Shown here: positions 8,414 to 16,840 of the stretch, in pieces | Numbering within the stretch: position 1 is the stretch's first letter | How the letters are laid out: every line of letters begins with the position of its first letter | Notes under the pieces: generated by a model | Told to the model about the DNA's origin: nothing | Databases searched by the model: none | What the model saw: the letters and a program-made list of their open reading frames with translations, nothing else | Position numbers and translations under genes: made by a program | Assembly (NCBI RefSeq): GCF_008281175.1 | Contig: NZ_CP036524.1 | Location: 2,604,001 to 2,668,000 of the forward strand | Direction: 5' to 3' | Source of the DNA: [Clostridium] hylemonae DSM 15053 | GTDB taxonomy: Bacteria; Bacillota; Clostridia; Lachnospirales; Lachnospiraceae | DNA length: 64,000 bases

Positions 8414-9439
8414 TCAGTTCCCTGATAACGTATACATATCAACGGCATCTTCTCCGTGACTCGCCGCAAAGATCCTCGCCGAGCGTTTACCACGCACAAC
8501 TGCGATCTGTGCGGCACCAGTTCCAAAGTCGCAGTAAACGGGTACAAATACCGGCTTCTTTTTTCTCTCCACACGGTAAAATGACAGCGCCTTATCCCCG
8601 GCACGGCTTCCCCCGATGATATAAAGTTCCCCGAACAGTTCTCCGGCCCAGAGAACATGTCCAAACTGTACCGGAAGTTCCCCGATACAGCAATACCGCT
8701 CACCCTGCCGTCTCAGAAAACGGATGCGGTCTCCGTGAAACCCCTGTATTGCCGCGATCTCATCATTACCGTCGCCGTCCACGTCTTCCAGCCATACATC
8801 GCTCGTCTCCCCCGCCTTCCACAGTCTTGCAGACCACGCTCCGGCTTTGCACAGATGCAGGATGCCCTCTGCAGCCCCTACAAATATATGAGCACAACTG
8901 TTATCTTCCTTGATGTACATCCCATGATTCTTCGTGAGTCCCTCATAGAGACACGTCAGTGACACAGGACAGCCTTTCACGTATTCCCCTACATATACGG
9001 CGCCCGGATGATTCCAGTCCTCCACGTATGCCTTATCATTACATAATGTTGACGCAATGAGAAATGTCTTTCCATCCCCGTTCACTATTCCGATGCGGTG
9101 CACATACGGCAGCCGGCAAAGCTCTGTTTTATCTGTCGTGAGCTTTCCATCCCGAAAAGCCAGCACTGTCTTGCAGACAGCTGCCTCCTTAGAATCATAC
9201 ACCGGATAAAATCCTTCTATGGACAGTACCGCCTGCTCCTCTTTCAGCGGCACAAGCGACATCACTCCGCCCGGACCGTTCCAGACGGTAAAGCATTCTT
9301 CTGACTCCGGGTCAATGAGAAGGCAGGTACCTCCCCTGTTCTCGGATGCCGCCATACAGAACTCTCTCCCGTCAACCCGGACCGCCGTAACTGCATATAC
9401 CTTCTCCAGGTGAGCAATTCGTTTTTTCCGAATCTCCAT
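8414..9439 (-). CDS. FG-GAP/VCBS-like beta-propeller protein, function unknown
   Basis: 341-residue soluble protein without signal peptide or membrane segments. It consists of repeating short beta-strand units, and VWLEDVDGDGNDEIAAIQGF is a calcium-binding FG-GAP/VCBS-type loop (DxDxDGxDE). The start has a strong GAGGAGGAAG site. It sits between a TIM-barrel isomerase and the aldolase remnant in the TctABC operon. Proteins of this look occur in Clostridia sugar-acid loci but I know no assigned role; a lactonase-like or ligand-sensing propeller is only a guess. The deletion that truncated the neighbouring aldolase ends at its 3' end, so its own C-terminus may have been altered. Confidence 0.6.
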   Translation of the reverse strand: MEIRKKRIAHLEKVYAVTAVRVDGREFCMAASENRGGTCLLIDPESEECFTVWNGPGGVMSLVPLKEEQAVLSIEGFYPVYDSKEAAVCKTVLAFRDGKLTTDKTELCRLPYVHRIGIVNGDGKTFLIASTLCNDKAYVEDWNHPGAVYVGEYVKGCPVSLTCLYEGLTKNHGMYIKEDNSCAHIFVGAAEGILHLCKAGAWSARLWKAGETSDVWLEDVDGDGNDEIAAIQGFHGDRIRFLRRQGERYCCIGELPVQFGHVLWAGELFGELYIIGGSRAGDKALSFYRVERKKKPVFVPVYCDFGTGAAQIAVVRGKRSARIFAASHGEDAVDMYTLSGN

Positions 9440-9449
9440 ATCTTCCTCC

Positions 9450-10355
9450 TCAGACGTTCACGTCCCTGTCCAGAACCTGTTTCAAAAAAGTTCTGCAGTC
9501 TCTCTCGTTAATAAACGGATTTGTATCCGCCGGGCACCTGCACTCGACCGATACGCCATACATCTCTTCCCCGGGCAGAACAGCTGCCGCATCCGCCAAG
9601 ATCCCGGCTCCGCAGGAGACATCCAGAAATCCCGGCTCTCCCATCTGCATATGCCAGTCCCCATACCCATCCAGTTCCGGATTCAGGACAGCATTGGCCA
9701 GATGGATATGTCCCAGATACGAAGCCGACGTACACAGAGATTCTTTCAGATGTTCACCATTCAGCGCCGCATGTGCGCTGTCCCATGACAGCAGGCACTC
9801 ATTGCGCCCCATGTCTGCCAGTCTCACCAGCCGTACAGCTTCGTCCGACGGACCGATAAGACGGTTTTTGTGCGCCCCTCTGTCCAGTGGTTCCAAAAGA
9901 AGTTTCATTCCGGGGTACTTTTCCACCTGCTCCAGTACCGACTGAAGAACTTCCTCCAGTCCCTCACTGGCTTCTTCTCTGAACTTCTCCCCCGGATCCG
10001 GTCCGCTGACCATGGCGATCCGGTCAGCGCCGCTCTCAGCCGCCATATCCACCAGTTTTTTGATCTTGTCCGTGGTTTTCCTCCTTACCTCTCTGTCTGC
10101 AGCCGACGGGTTGAGGCCGGGCGCGGACAGGTCGCTGGTTATCCACTGTGTGAATCCGACACCGTACCGGCCTACTATATCTGCAAGTCTGGATCTGAGT
10201 CTTTTAGAATGGAGCGTGCCTGTCTCCAGCCGGCGGTAATAACCCTCGTCCAGTATTTTTTCGACTGCATCGAGCAAAATCTCCTCTCTGTCCAGATATG
10301 GATAAAAACATTCAGACGCAAGAAGAGACGGATAAAATCTTTCTGATAACTTCAA
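9450..10355 (-). CDS. Sugar phosphate isomerase/epimerase family TIM barrel
   Basis: 301-residue xylose-isomerase-like TIM barrel, a distant paralogue of the one at 6264-7094. Likely metal ligands are E in LLLEPLDRG, D and H in WDSAHAALN, H in GHIHLAN and E in VSVECRCP. The ATG overlaps the stop of the HIT gene by 4 bases (ATGA), showing translational coupling. Expected role is isomerisation or epimerisation of a keto-sugar or sugar acid in the pathway fed by TctABC. Substrate unknown. Confidence 0.85.
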   Translation of the reverse strand: MKLSERFYPSLLASECFYPYLDREEILLDAVEKILDEGYYRRLETGTLHSKRLRSRLADIVGRYGVGFTQWITSDLSAPGLNPSAADREVRRKTTDKIKKLVDMAAESGADRIAMVSGPDPGEKFREEASEGLEEVLQSVLEQVEKYPGMKLLLEPLDRGAHKNRLIGPSDEAVRLVRLADMGRNECLLSWDSAHAALNGEHLKESLCTSASYLGHIHLANAVLNPELDGYGDWHMQMGEPGFLDVSCGAGILADAAAVLPGEEMYGVSVECRCPADTNPFINERDCRTFLKQVLDRDVNV

Positions 10356-10777
10356 AGTGCCGCCTCCTCTCTTTCCAGTTCCTTTATGATCCTCTGTCTC
10401 ACAGCTTCATACGCTTCATTCTCAAGCAGTACCGGATGCTCCTCATTCATTTCAAACAGATACCCCCAGTTTTTCTTCTCCTTGTACTTAGGAACAATAT
10501 GTATATGCAAATGCTCCGAACAGTCTCCGAGAATAGCATAATTGATCTTATCCGGTGAGAACAGGCGATTCAGAATCACGGCTGCTGTGTACATTTCCCT
10601 GCACAGCTGTGTGTATTCCTCTGCCGTTAAATCTGTCAACTTCTTTATGTGCTGTTCTGCCGCCAGTATACAGCGCCCCGGATAGGTCTGATCACGGTGC
10701 AGGTACAGTGTGTGTCTCTTCACCTTTCTTATCCTGATAAGATCCGGTCCGCCCTCTTCGCAGTACATACATCTCAT
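10352..10777 (-). CDS. HIT family hydrolase
   Basis: 141-residue histidine-triad protein. The catalytic motif HLHIHIVPK (HxHxHxx) lies at about residues 89-97, and an N-terminal CxxC (MRCMYC, residues 3 and 6) may bind zinc with later residues. HIT enzymes hydrolyse nucleoside phosphoramidates or dinucleotides. Its place inside a carboxylate-transport and sugar-acid operon, with 4-base ATGA overlaps on both sides, is unusual and suggests a specialised substrate, perhaps an adenylated or phosphoramidate intermediate (inference only). Confidence 0.88.
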   Translation of the reverse strand: MRCMYCEEGGPDLIRIRKVKRHTLYLHRDQTYPGRCILAAEQHIKKLTDLTAEEYTQLCREMYTAAVILNRLFSPDKINYAILGDCSEHLHIHIVPKYKEKKNWGYLFEMNEEHPVLLENEAYEAVRQRIIKELEREEAAL

Positions 10778-12300
10778 GACATGTCCCCCCTGTCGTCTCT
10801 TCTCTTTCTGCTTCCTGCCAGTTTCCTCTTTATGGCCGGCTGGATGAACGGATAGAATACCGCCCCGAACGCGATGATCAGCAGCGCCAGCGATATCGGA
10901 TGCTGTATGAAGATCAGCGGATTTCCATTGGACATTACAAGGGAGCGTCTAAAATTGTTTTCAATCGTCTTACCCAATATCATTCCCAATATGATCGGCG
11001 GTATGGAAAAGTCCAGCTTCAGCAGGAAAAATCCCACAAAACCGGCGATTATCATCAGATACACGTCGTAAATGTTATTGTTCAGGGCATATGTCCCCAC
11101 GAAGCAGAACACGAAGATGATCGGCACCATGAGTTTATTCGGCACATTTACGATCTTGGAAAACACGCGGATTCCAAGATATCCGAGAATGCCCATCGCA
11201 ATATTCGCAATAAACAGGCCGATGATTATCGTATATACCTTGTCCGTCTGTTCCACGAACAGCAGCGGTCCCGGCACGATCCCCTGAACCATCAGTGCCC
11301 CGAGCATGATAGCCGTGCAGGCGTCTCCCGGTATCCCAAGTGTAAGCAGCGGTATCAGAGCTCCCCCGCACACTGCATTGTTTGCAGCTTCCGGCGCAGC
11401 AATCCCTTCCGGCACGCCTTCCCCGAACCTTTCCGGGTGCCGCGACCATCTCTTTGCCTCGTTGTATCCGATCCACGAAGCGATATCGCCGCCGGTCCCC
11501 GGTATAGCTCCAATAATAGAACCGAGAATGCTGGACCTTAAAATAGTCTTCCATATAGCCTTTAGATCAGCCCTTGTCGGAAGCACACGCTCCAGTTTTC
11601 CCTTTACTTTCTCCTTCACCTTTCCATACTGTTCCTCAACAGAGATAAGTCCCTGTGAAAGAGCAAAAAGACCGATCAGAACGGGAACAAAATTGATTCC
11701 CCCGGTCAAATATATCCGGTCAAACGTAAATCTGTACGTACCGTTGATCGTGTCCATTCCGATAGTAGAAAGAAACAGCCCCAGAAATGCTCCTAAAATG
11801 CCTTTCCATATGGATCTGCTCGATACGCTTGTCACAATGCTAAGACCAAAAACTCCAAGCGCAAAATATTCCGGTGCACTAAACTTCAGTGCCACTTTCG
11901 CCAGCAGCGGGGCTGTCCACAGTAACACAAAGGCAGAAAACACACCCCCGCAGAGAGATGCAGTCGTGGAGATTCCCAGAGCACGCCCCGGCTGCTTAAG
12001 CTTTGTCACCATCGGATGACCGTCCAGACAAGTGGCGGCAGAGTTGGCCGTGCCGGGTGTATTAATAAGAATCGCTGTTATAGAGCCCCCATATATGGCT
12101 CCGCAGAAAATACCCAGCATCATCAGTATGCCTCCATATCCATCCAGCGACAATGTAAGCGGCAGCGTGACCGACATTCCCATGACTGAGGACAACCCCG
12201 GCATAACACCTACGAGGATACCGATCAGCACACCTCCACATACGCAAAACAGATGATATGGCTGCATGATATTTAAGAAAACATCCACAAAAACACTCAT
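10774..12300 (-). CDS. tctA: Tripartite tricarboxylate transporter, large permease TctA
   Basis: 508-residue polytopic membrane protein of the TctA family. Hallmarks are the N-terminal GVLIGILVGVMPGLSSVMG and the central GSIIGAIPGTGGDIASWIGYNEAKRWS glycine-rich loops plus NTPGTANSAATCLDGHPM. The start at 12300 has AAGGAGGGG 7 bases upstream. It forms a secondary importer with the small subunit (12318-12773) and the binding protein (12859-13869), using an ion gradient to take up a carboxylate. The sugar-acid enzymes around it suggest a hydroxylated or sugar-derived acid rather than citrate. Confidence 0.92.
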   Translation of the reverse strand: MSVFVDVFLNIMQPYHLFCVCGGVLIGILVGVMPGLSSVMGMSVTLPLTLSLDGYGGILMMLGIFCGAIYGGSITAILINTPGTANSAATCLDGHPMVTKLKQPGRALGISTTASLCGGVFSAFVLLWTAPLLAKVALKFSAPEYFALGVFGLSIVTSVSSRSIWKGILGAFLGLFLSTIGMDTINGTYRFTFDRIYLTGGINFVPVLIGLFALSQGLISVEEQYGKVKEKVKGKLERVLPTRADLKAIWKTILRSSILGSIIGAIPGTGGDIASWIGYNEAKRWSRHPERFGEGVPEGIAAPEAANNAVCGGALIPLLTLGIPGDACTAIMLGALMVQGIVPGPLLFVEQTDKVYTIIIGLFIANIAMGILGYLGIRVFSKIVNVPNKLMVPIIFVFCFVGTYALNNNIYDVYLMIIAGFVGFFLLKLDFSIPPIILGMILGKTIENNFRRSLVMSNGNPLIFIQHPISLALLIIAFGAVFYPFIQPAIKRKLAGSRKRRDDRGDMS

Positions 12301-12317
12301 TCGATCCCCTCCTTTCT

Positions 12318-12773
12318 CTACATAAAAAATGCCCTCGGCAGGACTACATGCAGGCCGACTGCAAATATTACATAGATAGCCGCAGTCACGCCGACCCCTC
12401 CTGCCGCCAGCCATATCCCCCGTTTCTCTCCCAGTGTGAACATAACCGCCGGGACAAACAACAATGCCGCTATGACTAGCCCAAGATACTGCAGGCCGAT
12501 CCCGAACAATACGATCAGCCCGGATAATATATATACTCTCTTTATTCCCTGTGATGTATATACGATAGGGGGGCCGCTTTTTTCCTCTTTCTTGATAAAC
12601 GTCTCAGCCAACAGTACCGCCGATACGATCAGAATGCCTGCCGCTATGACACGCGGCCAGAAACCGCTCCCCGGCGCGCCTGCATAGTATTTGGGAAATT
12701 CTTTTGTGAAGTAAAAAATGCCCGCCGCCAGCATGCACATGAGAACAGATATGCCAACATTATACTTTTTCAT
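12318..12773 (-). CDS. tctB: Tripartite tricarboxylate transporter, small permease TctB
   Basis: 151-residue protein with four hydrophobic segments, the normal size and topology of TctB. The segment YYAGAPGSGFWPRVIAAGILIVSAVLL is typical of the family. The start at 12773 follows GGAGGTAGCAACC; a longer upstream frame has no ribosome binding site and overlaps the binding-protein gene. Partner of TctA in the inner membrane. Confidence 0.88.
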   Translation of the reverse strand: MKKYNVGISVLMCMLAAGIFYFTKEFPKYYAGAPGSGFWPRVIAAGILIVSAVLLAETFIKKEEKSGPPIVYTSQGIKRVYILSGLIVLFGIGLQYLGLVIAALLFVPAVMFTLGEKRGIWLAAGGVGVTAAIYVIFAVGLHVVLPRAFFM

Positions 12774-12801
12774 GGTTGCTACCTCCACATACTGTTTAAG
12801 A

Positions 12802-12837
12802 GGCAGGGAACCGGAAATATTGTCCCGTTTCCCTGCC
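12802..12837 (-). terminator. Hairpin between tctC and tctB
   Basis: Inverted repeat GGCAGGGAA (12802-12810) with TTCCCTGCC (12829-12837) lies in the gap behind the binding-protein gene. No T-run follows, so it is more likely an mRNA-stability or processing hairpin. Confidence 0.5.
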
Positions 12838-12858
12838 GTCTGCCCGCCTTTGCGCAGG

Positions 12859-13869
12859 CTATTCCACCTTGATATCCTTGCAGAGCTCCTTATAAAAAGC
12901 AAGCTGTTCCGCGATAAACTCCTGTGCCTCCTCTGTAGTCATCGGGATATTCTGCATATTCAGCTCTTTCAGCGTCGTCTGAAATTCCTCTGATTTGACA
13001 GCTTCGCCAAGCACATCCTCCAGATAGCCGCAAATCTCAGGATCTGTTCCCTTGTATGCAGAGATGAAGACCCACCCGAGAATCTCAAAGTCTACATCAG
13101 GATACGTCTCTTTCACCGTAGGTATATCCGGCCATGCTTCAATCCGGTCGTTTGATAATGTGGCAATGGCCTTCAGCCCGCCTGCCTCCAACTGCCCCAT
13201 CGCCGGGGAAAGCTGAGTATATGTGCCGTCTATATGGCCGCCGACAACAGCTGTCACCGCATCGCTGGAACCATCGTAAGATACTTGTTTGTAATCCAGG
13301 TCAAAATAATCTGCCACAGCAACTGCTGAGAGATACGGAGCGGCCCCGACACCGGAATCCCCTATAGAGACTTCTCCCGGATGTGCTTTCACATATTCCA
13401 CGAACTCTTCCATAGTGTCATAAGGGGCGTCTGACTTAACTACAAGGGCATACGGGTCGCCGATGGAACACGCCAGCGGCACAAAATCTTCCGGCGACAT
13501 GTCCGTCCTGCCAAGCGCATAGTTGATTGCCAGATCAACATTGATACAGCCAAGCGTATAACCGTCTGTCTTTGACGTGGCCACCTGGTTCAGACCGACA
13601 AGACCTGCGCCGCCGGTCACATTAGAAGCCATAAAATTTACGCCGGAAGGAAGCTTTGGTCCAGCCGCGTCCAGCGCCGCACGCACGGACAAGTCCGTAG
13701 GCCCGCCGGCGGAAAACTGGATGATTGTGTTGATGTTCTGCTTTGGATAATCCAGCTCTGTCCCTTCTTTTTTATCTGATGAAGCATCTTTCTCTTCTTT
13801 CTTCCCGCATCCTGCCGCGAGACTTCCCACCATTGCCAAAATAAGTACGAATGATAATATTTTTCTCAT
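12859..13869 (-). CDS. tctC: Tripartite tricarboxylate transporter substrate-binding lipoprotein TctC
   Basis: 336-residue Bug/TctC-type binding protein. Residues 1-20 are a lipoprotein signal with lipobox SLAAGC, followed by a charged linker. The family signature INTIIQFSAGGPTDLSVRAALD (carboxylate-binding loop) and VTGGAGLVGLNQVATSKTDGYTLG are clear. It captures the substrate outside the cell for TctAB. It lies 29 bases behind the SDR gene in the same operon. Confidence 0.93.
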   Translation of the reverse strand: MRKILSFVLILAMVGSLAAGCGKKEEKDASSDKKEGTELDYPKQNINTIIQFSAGGPTDLSVRAALDAAGPKLPSGVNFMASNVTGGAGLVGLNQVATSKTDGYTLGCINVDLAINYALGRTDMSPEDFVPLACSIGDPYALVVKSDAPYDTMEEFVEYVKAHPGEVSIGDSGVGAAPYLSAVAVADYFDLDYKQVSYDGSSDAVTAVVGGHIDGTYTQLSPAMGQLEAGGLKAIATLSNDRIEAWPDIPTVKETYPDVDFEILGWVFISAYKGTDPEICGYLEDVLGEAVKSEEFQTTLKELNMQNIPMTTEEAQEFIAEQLAFYKELCKDIKVE

Positions 13870-13898
13870 AATTTTCCCTCACTGTCCTGTTGAAACCA

Positions 13899-14663
13899 TC
13901 AGGATTTCGCTAAAAATCCACCGTCGACTGCTATCGTAAAACCATTTACATAATCTGAGGCATCTGAGGCAAGAAATACTGCCGCTCCTGCTAAATCTTC
14001 GGGTCTGCCCCATCTCTTCATCGGGATTCTGGGCGCCGTCTCTGCCATACGCTCGGGCTCACTGCGCATGGCCGCCGTCATGTCTGTCTCTATATACCCG
14101 GGGGCAATGGCATTGATATGTATCCCGTACTGTGCCCATTCATTACACATATGCATAGTGATCATCCTTACCGCAGCCTTTGAAGCTGTGTACGGTATCA
14201 CTTTGATGCCGCCCTGATAAGACGTCATGGAACCGATGTTGATGATCTTTCCGCCTCCTCCCTGCTTTATAAACTGCCGGGCCACCCGCTGACACATAAA
14301 GAACACCGCCGTGAGATTGACATCAAGCACATCCTGCCAGTCTTCTTCTGTCACATCGATCGCCATGGCCCTTCTCGTAATTCCCGCCGCATTCACTAAA
14401 ATGTCAATCCGTCCGAAGGCTTCCAGTGTCTGCCTCACGATCATGTCCGGCGATTCCTTCTGAGCCATGTCTGCCCTGATGTTCAGATACTTTCGTCCGA
14501 GCTGTTCAACCCCCGCTCTCGTTATTGTATCATCTGAGCGCCCTACACATACAATATGTGCTCCGGCCTGCGCAAGGCCCAGGGCAATACCCTGTCCAAT
14601 GCCCCTGGTAGCTCCTGTTACGATCGCTACCTTTCCCTGCAGGTCAAAATTTCCGTGTGCCAT
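13899..14663 (-). CDS. SDR family oxidoreductase (gluconate 5-dehydrogenase/KduD-like)
   Basis: 254-residue classical short-chain dehydrogenase. The cofactor loop is TGATRGIGQG (residues 17-26), NNAG-equivalent is VNAAG, catalytic Ser is in INIGSMTSY and YxxxK is YTASK. The closest familiar relatives are 2-dehydro-3-deoxygluconate and gluconate 5-dehydrogenases. First gene of the TctCBA catabolic operon, behind the LacI-type operator, with an AAGGAGGAAACAAA site. It likely performs the first redox step on the imported acid. Confidence 0.88.
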   Translation of the reverse strand: MAHGNFDLQGKVAIVTGATRGIGQGIALGLAQAGAHIVCVGRSDDTITRAGVEQLGRKYLNIRADMAQKESPDMIVRQTLEAFGRIDILVNAAGITRRAMAIDVTEEDWQDVLDVNLTAVFFMCQRVARQFIKQGGGGKIINIGSMTSYQGGIKVIPYTASKAAVRMITMHMCNEWAQYGIHINAIAPGYIETDMTAAMRSEPERMAETAPRIPMKRWGRPEDLAGAAVFLASDASDYVNGFTIAVDGGFLAKS

Positions 14664-14698
14664 TTTGTTTCCTCCTTTTGATTTCTTTTTTCTTTTAA

Positions 14699-14755
14699 AT
14701 GTAAACGTTTACTTTTTTATGAAATAATGATATCATTTAAATGTAATACTGTCAA
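14699..14755 (-). promoter_or_regulatory. Promoter and LacI/cre-type operator of the tct operon
   Basis: On the minus strand TTGACA (14750-14755), 17 bases, then TATCAT (14727-14732) form the promoter. Fourteen bases after the -10 box is the perfect palindrome GTAAACGTTTAC (14701-14712). With flanks it reads ATGTAAACGTTTAC, which fits both a LacI-family operator and, except the last base, the catabolite-responsive cre consensus. The divergent LacI regulator is the obvious candidate to bind it. Confidence 0.8.
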
Positions 14756-14841
14756 ATTGTTTTTGAACGTATGGTAACAAAAATTTTTGGATATTTTACA
14801 TTATTTTCCATTCCTCTGTTTTCATTTCTTTTTTCAGCATA

Positions 14842-14847
14842 TATAAT
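14842..14847 (+). promoter_or_regulatory. -10 box of the LacI regulator gene
   Basis: A TATAAT lies 42 bases before the start codon of the LacI-family gene, with only a weak -35 (TTTTCA) 17 bases upstream. Confidence 0.45.
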
Positions 14848-14889
14848 GGAATCAGAGAAAAACTAAGTATAGTAAGAGGAGACCTGTAT

Positions 14890-15894
14890 ATGGTTACATT
14901 AAAAGATGTCGCTAAGCGGGCGGGCGTCAGTATCGCCACCGTTTCAAGAGTTATGAGTAATTCCGATGCTGTTGCGGACAAGTCAAGACAACGGGTGCTG
15001 GAGGCCATTGAAGAGCTTGGCTATTATTCCAACGAACTGGCACGCGGACTCCGGCAGGAAAAGATAAATGCCGTCGCGGTCATACTGCCCGACATTTCAA
15101 ATCCATTTTTCGCAGATATGCTGAGAGGAATCGACGATGTCCTGTCAACATGTAATTACTTTATCTTGTTTAACAACACGGATAATAATATAAAGGTAGA
15201 GAAAAAATGTCTGGAGAATATGCGCTCCATGGCTTTATCGGGCGCTCTCGTGTACTGCTGCCACAAATCTCTCGACGGGCTGGCCGATTCACTTCCGGCC
15301 AACTCCGATACCGTGTTCCTGTCAGAAGGCGGTGGTCTGAATGCAGACAATATCCATTTTCTGTCTTTCAGCAGAAAAGAGACGGCATACGCTGCCGCCA
15401 GACATCTGTATGACCTGAAACGACAAAAGCTTCTGCTGCTTTTAAGCTCGTTTCAGCAAAACGACAGCGATTTTATTGATGGAATAAAAAAAGCTGCCGA
15501 AGAAACCGGCGGCAGTTACTGTACTGCATATTCCTCTGTCAATGAAAAGGATGCATCCCGCGTCTTTTCCTGCGCATACAGTGATGAACATCCTGACGGA
15601 GTCATCACGGAAAGCGATATTCAGGCTATGGGCGTGCTGTCATGGCTGCACACGAATGAAATAAATGTTCCCGGAGACATCTCTATAGTCGGCCTCGGAA
15701 ACTCCTCACTGGCACAGTGCACACAACCAAGACTCACCTCGGCTGCTCCTTCCGGCTACCAGATTGGTATGGCGGGAGCAAATTATCTTCTAAACTTCAT
15801 CCAAAAGGACAGCGGAAATTTTCTGAGAGACACAAAGACGCTGGAGCAGATGCTGCTTCCTAATATCATTGTAAGGGGGTCGAGTAAATGGTAG
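14890..15894 (+). CDS. LacI family transcriptional regulator
   Basis: 334-residue repressor-type protein. Residues 3-25 (TLKDVAKRAGVSIATVSRVMSNS) are the LacI helix-turn-helix and the hinge helix is ELARGLRQEK. The remainder is a periplasmic-binding-like sensor domain, AVILPDISNPFFADMLRGIDDV to VPGDISIVGLGNSSLAQCTQPRLT. It is divergent from the SDR-tctCBA operon, whose operator it probably binds, and its end overlaps the PfkB kinase by 7 bases, so the kinase belongs to the same regulon. Confidence 0.93.
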   Translation: MVTLKDVAKRAGVSIATVSRVMSNSDAVADKSRQRVLEAIEELGYYSNELARGLRQEKINAVAVILPDISNPFFADMLRGIDDVLSTCNYFILFNNTDNNIKVEKKCLENMRSMALSGALVYCCHKSLDGLADSLPANSDTVFLSEGGGLNADNIHFLSFSRKETAYAAARHLYDLKRQKLLLLLSSFQQNDSDFIDGIKKAAEETGGSYCTAYSSVNEKDASRVFSCAYSDEHPDGVITESDIQAMGVLSWLHTNEINVPGDISIVGLGNSSLAQCTQPRLTSAAPSGYQIGMAGANYLLNFIQKDSGNFLRDTKTLEQMLLPNIIVRGSSKW

Positions 15895-16814
15895 AACAGA
15901 CAGAAAGACCGGACATATTGACTCTTGGCGTGCTGAACGTAGATGTCGTTATGGAGCTCAGCCACAAGATAATAGGCGGGAAAATCATCGGAAATGAAAT
16001 ATCTCTGAATACAGGAGGCCACGGCTGCAACCAGGCGATCGGCATCGCAAGAAGAGGCGTATCTGTCGGCATCCTCGGGAAACTTGGAGAAGACGCCTTC
16101 GCCGTCCAGATCAAGGACACCCTCGCAAAAGAAGGAGTCTGCTTAAATCTGCTTCTGGACGCTCATTCTACTAATACCGGCCTTGGAATCATTATGGTTG
16201 AAAAGGAGAAAAAGAATACTTATATCGACTTCCTCGGTGCAAATTATCAGATGACGCCGGAGGATATTGATTCTTTTGAATCCTATATAAAAGAATGTAA
16301 AATGGTCGTCATCCACCTGGGCTTTTCAACTTACGGCGCTGCACTGCGGCTCATAGAACTGGCTAATAAATATGGTAAGACAGTCGTCGTGAACCCTTCT
16401 TCCTCTACTGATATGGAAGAGGCGCTGTTAAAGCAGATCGATTACCTTGTCCTGAACTACGCAAAAGCGTCAAGTCTCCTGGATATGGCGATCGATAATC
16501 TGAAGGGAGCACGTGTAGCCGCCAATCTGCTGCTGAACCAGATAAAAAAGGCTATTTTCGTCCAGATGGATGACCAGGGCGTTCTTGTTGCCACACAGGA
16601 AGAATTCACTGTTCTTGACGCCTATTCGGTGTCCACAACCGCGGATATGTCCGGTGTCACGGACTTCTTTACAGGCGTACTTTCAGCGGAACTTGTAAAC
16701 GGCGCTCCCCTCTCCTTTGCTGCCATCAAGGCACACCGCGCCGCCATGATATGCGCCGGCAAAATCGGTGTCTATACAGCATTCCCGACAAAAGAAGAAA
16801 TGGATGCAATATAA
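15888..16814 (+). CDS. PfkB family carbohydrate kinase with altered GAGD motif
   Basis: 308-residue ribokinase-family protein. The N-terminal substrate motif is GGHGCNQAIGIARRG (residues 43-57, GGKGANQA in ribokinase). The C-terminal signature that normally reads DTTGAGDAF is here ADMSGVTDFF: the catalytic Asp (D259) stays but the anion-hole GAG is changed to GVT. The enzyme may therefore be slow, have another substrate geometry, or be a sensor. AGGGGGT precedes the start, inside the LacI gene. In context it should phosphorylate a sugar or sugar acid intermediate of the tct pathway. Confidence 0.85.
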   Translation: MVEQTERPDILTLGVLNVDVVMELSHKIIGGKIIGNEISLNTGGHGCNQAIGIARRGVSVGILGKLGEDAFAVQIKDTLAKEGVCLNLLLDAHSTNTGLGIIMVEKEKKNTYIDFLGANYQMTPEDIDSFESYIKECKMVVIHLGFSTYGAALRLIELANKYGKTVVVNPSSSTDMEEALLKQIDYLVLNYAKASSLLDMAIDNLKGARVAANLLLNQIKKAIFVQMDDQGVLVATQEEFTVLDAYSVSTTADMSGVTDFFTGVLSAELVNGAPLSFAAIKAHRAAMICAGKIGVYTAFPTKEEMDAI

Positions 16815-16816
16815 AA

Positions 16817-16840
16817 ATTCCCCTCAGGACTGAGGGGAAT
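16817..16840. terminator. Hairpin terminator
   Basis: Perfect 10-bp inverted repeat ATTCCCCTCA (16817-16826) with TGAGGGGAAT (16831-16840) between convergent genes; it covers the stop codon of the ProX-like gene. Confidence 0.75.

Noticed and set aside
8317-8703. Possible frame-shifted upstream part of the aldolase remnant (GTDLM before the break)
   Set aside because: The similarity is only a few residues and the region is coding for the propeller protein in another frame; deletion is simpler.
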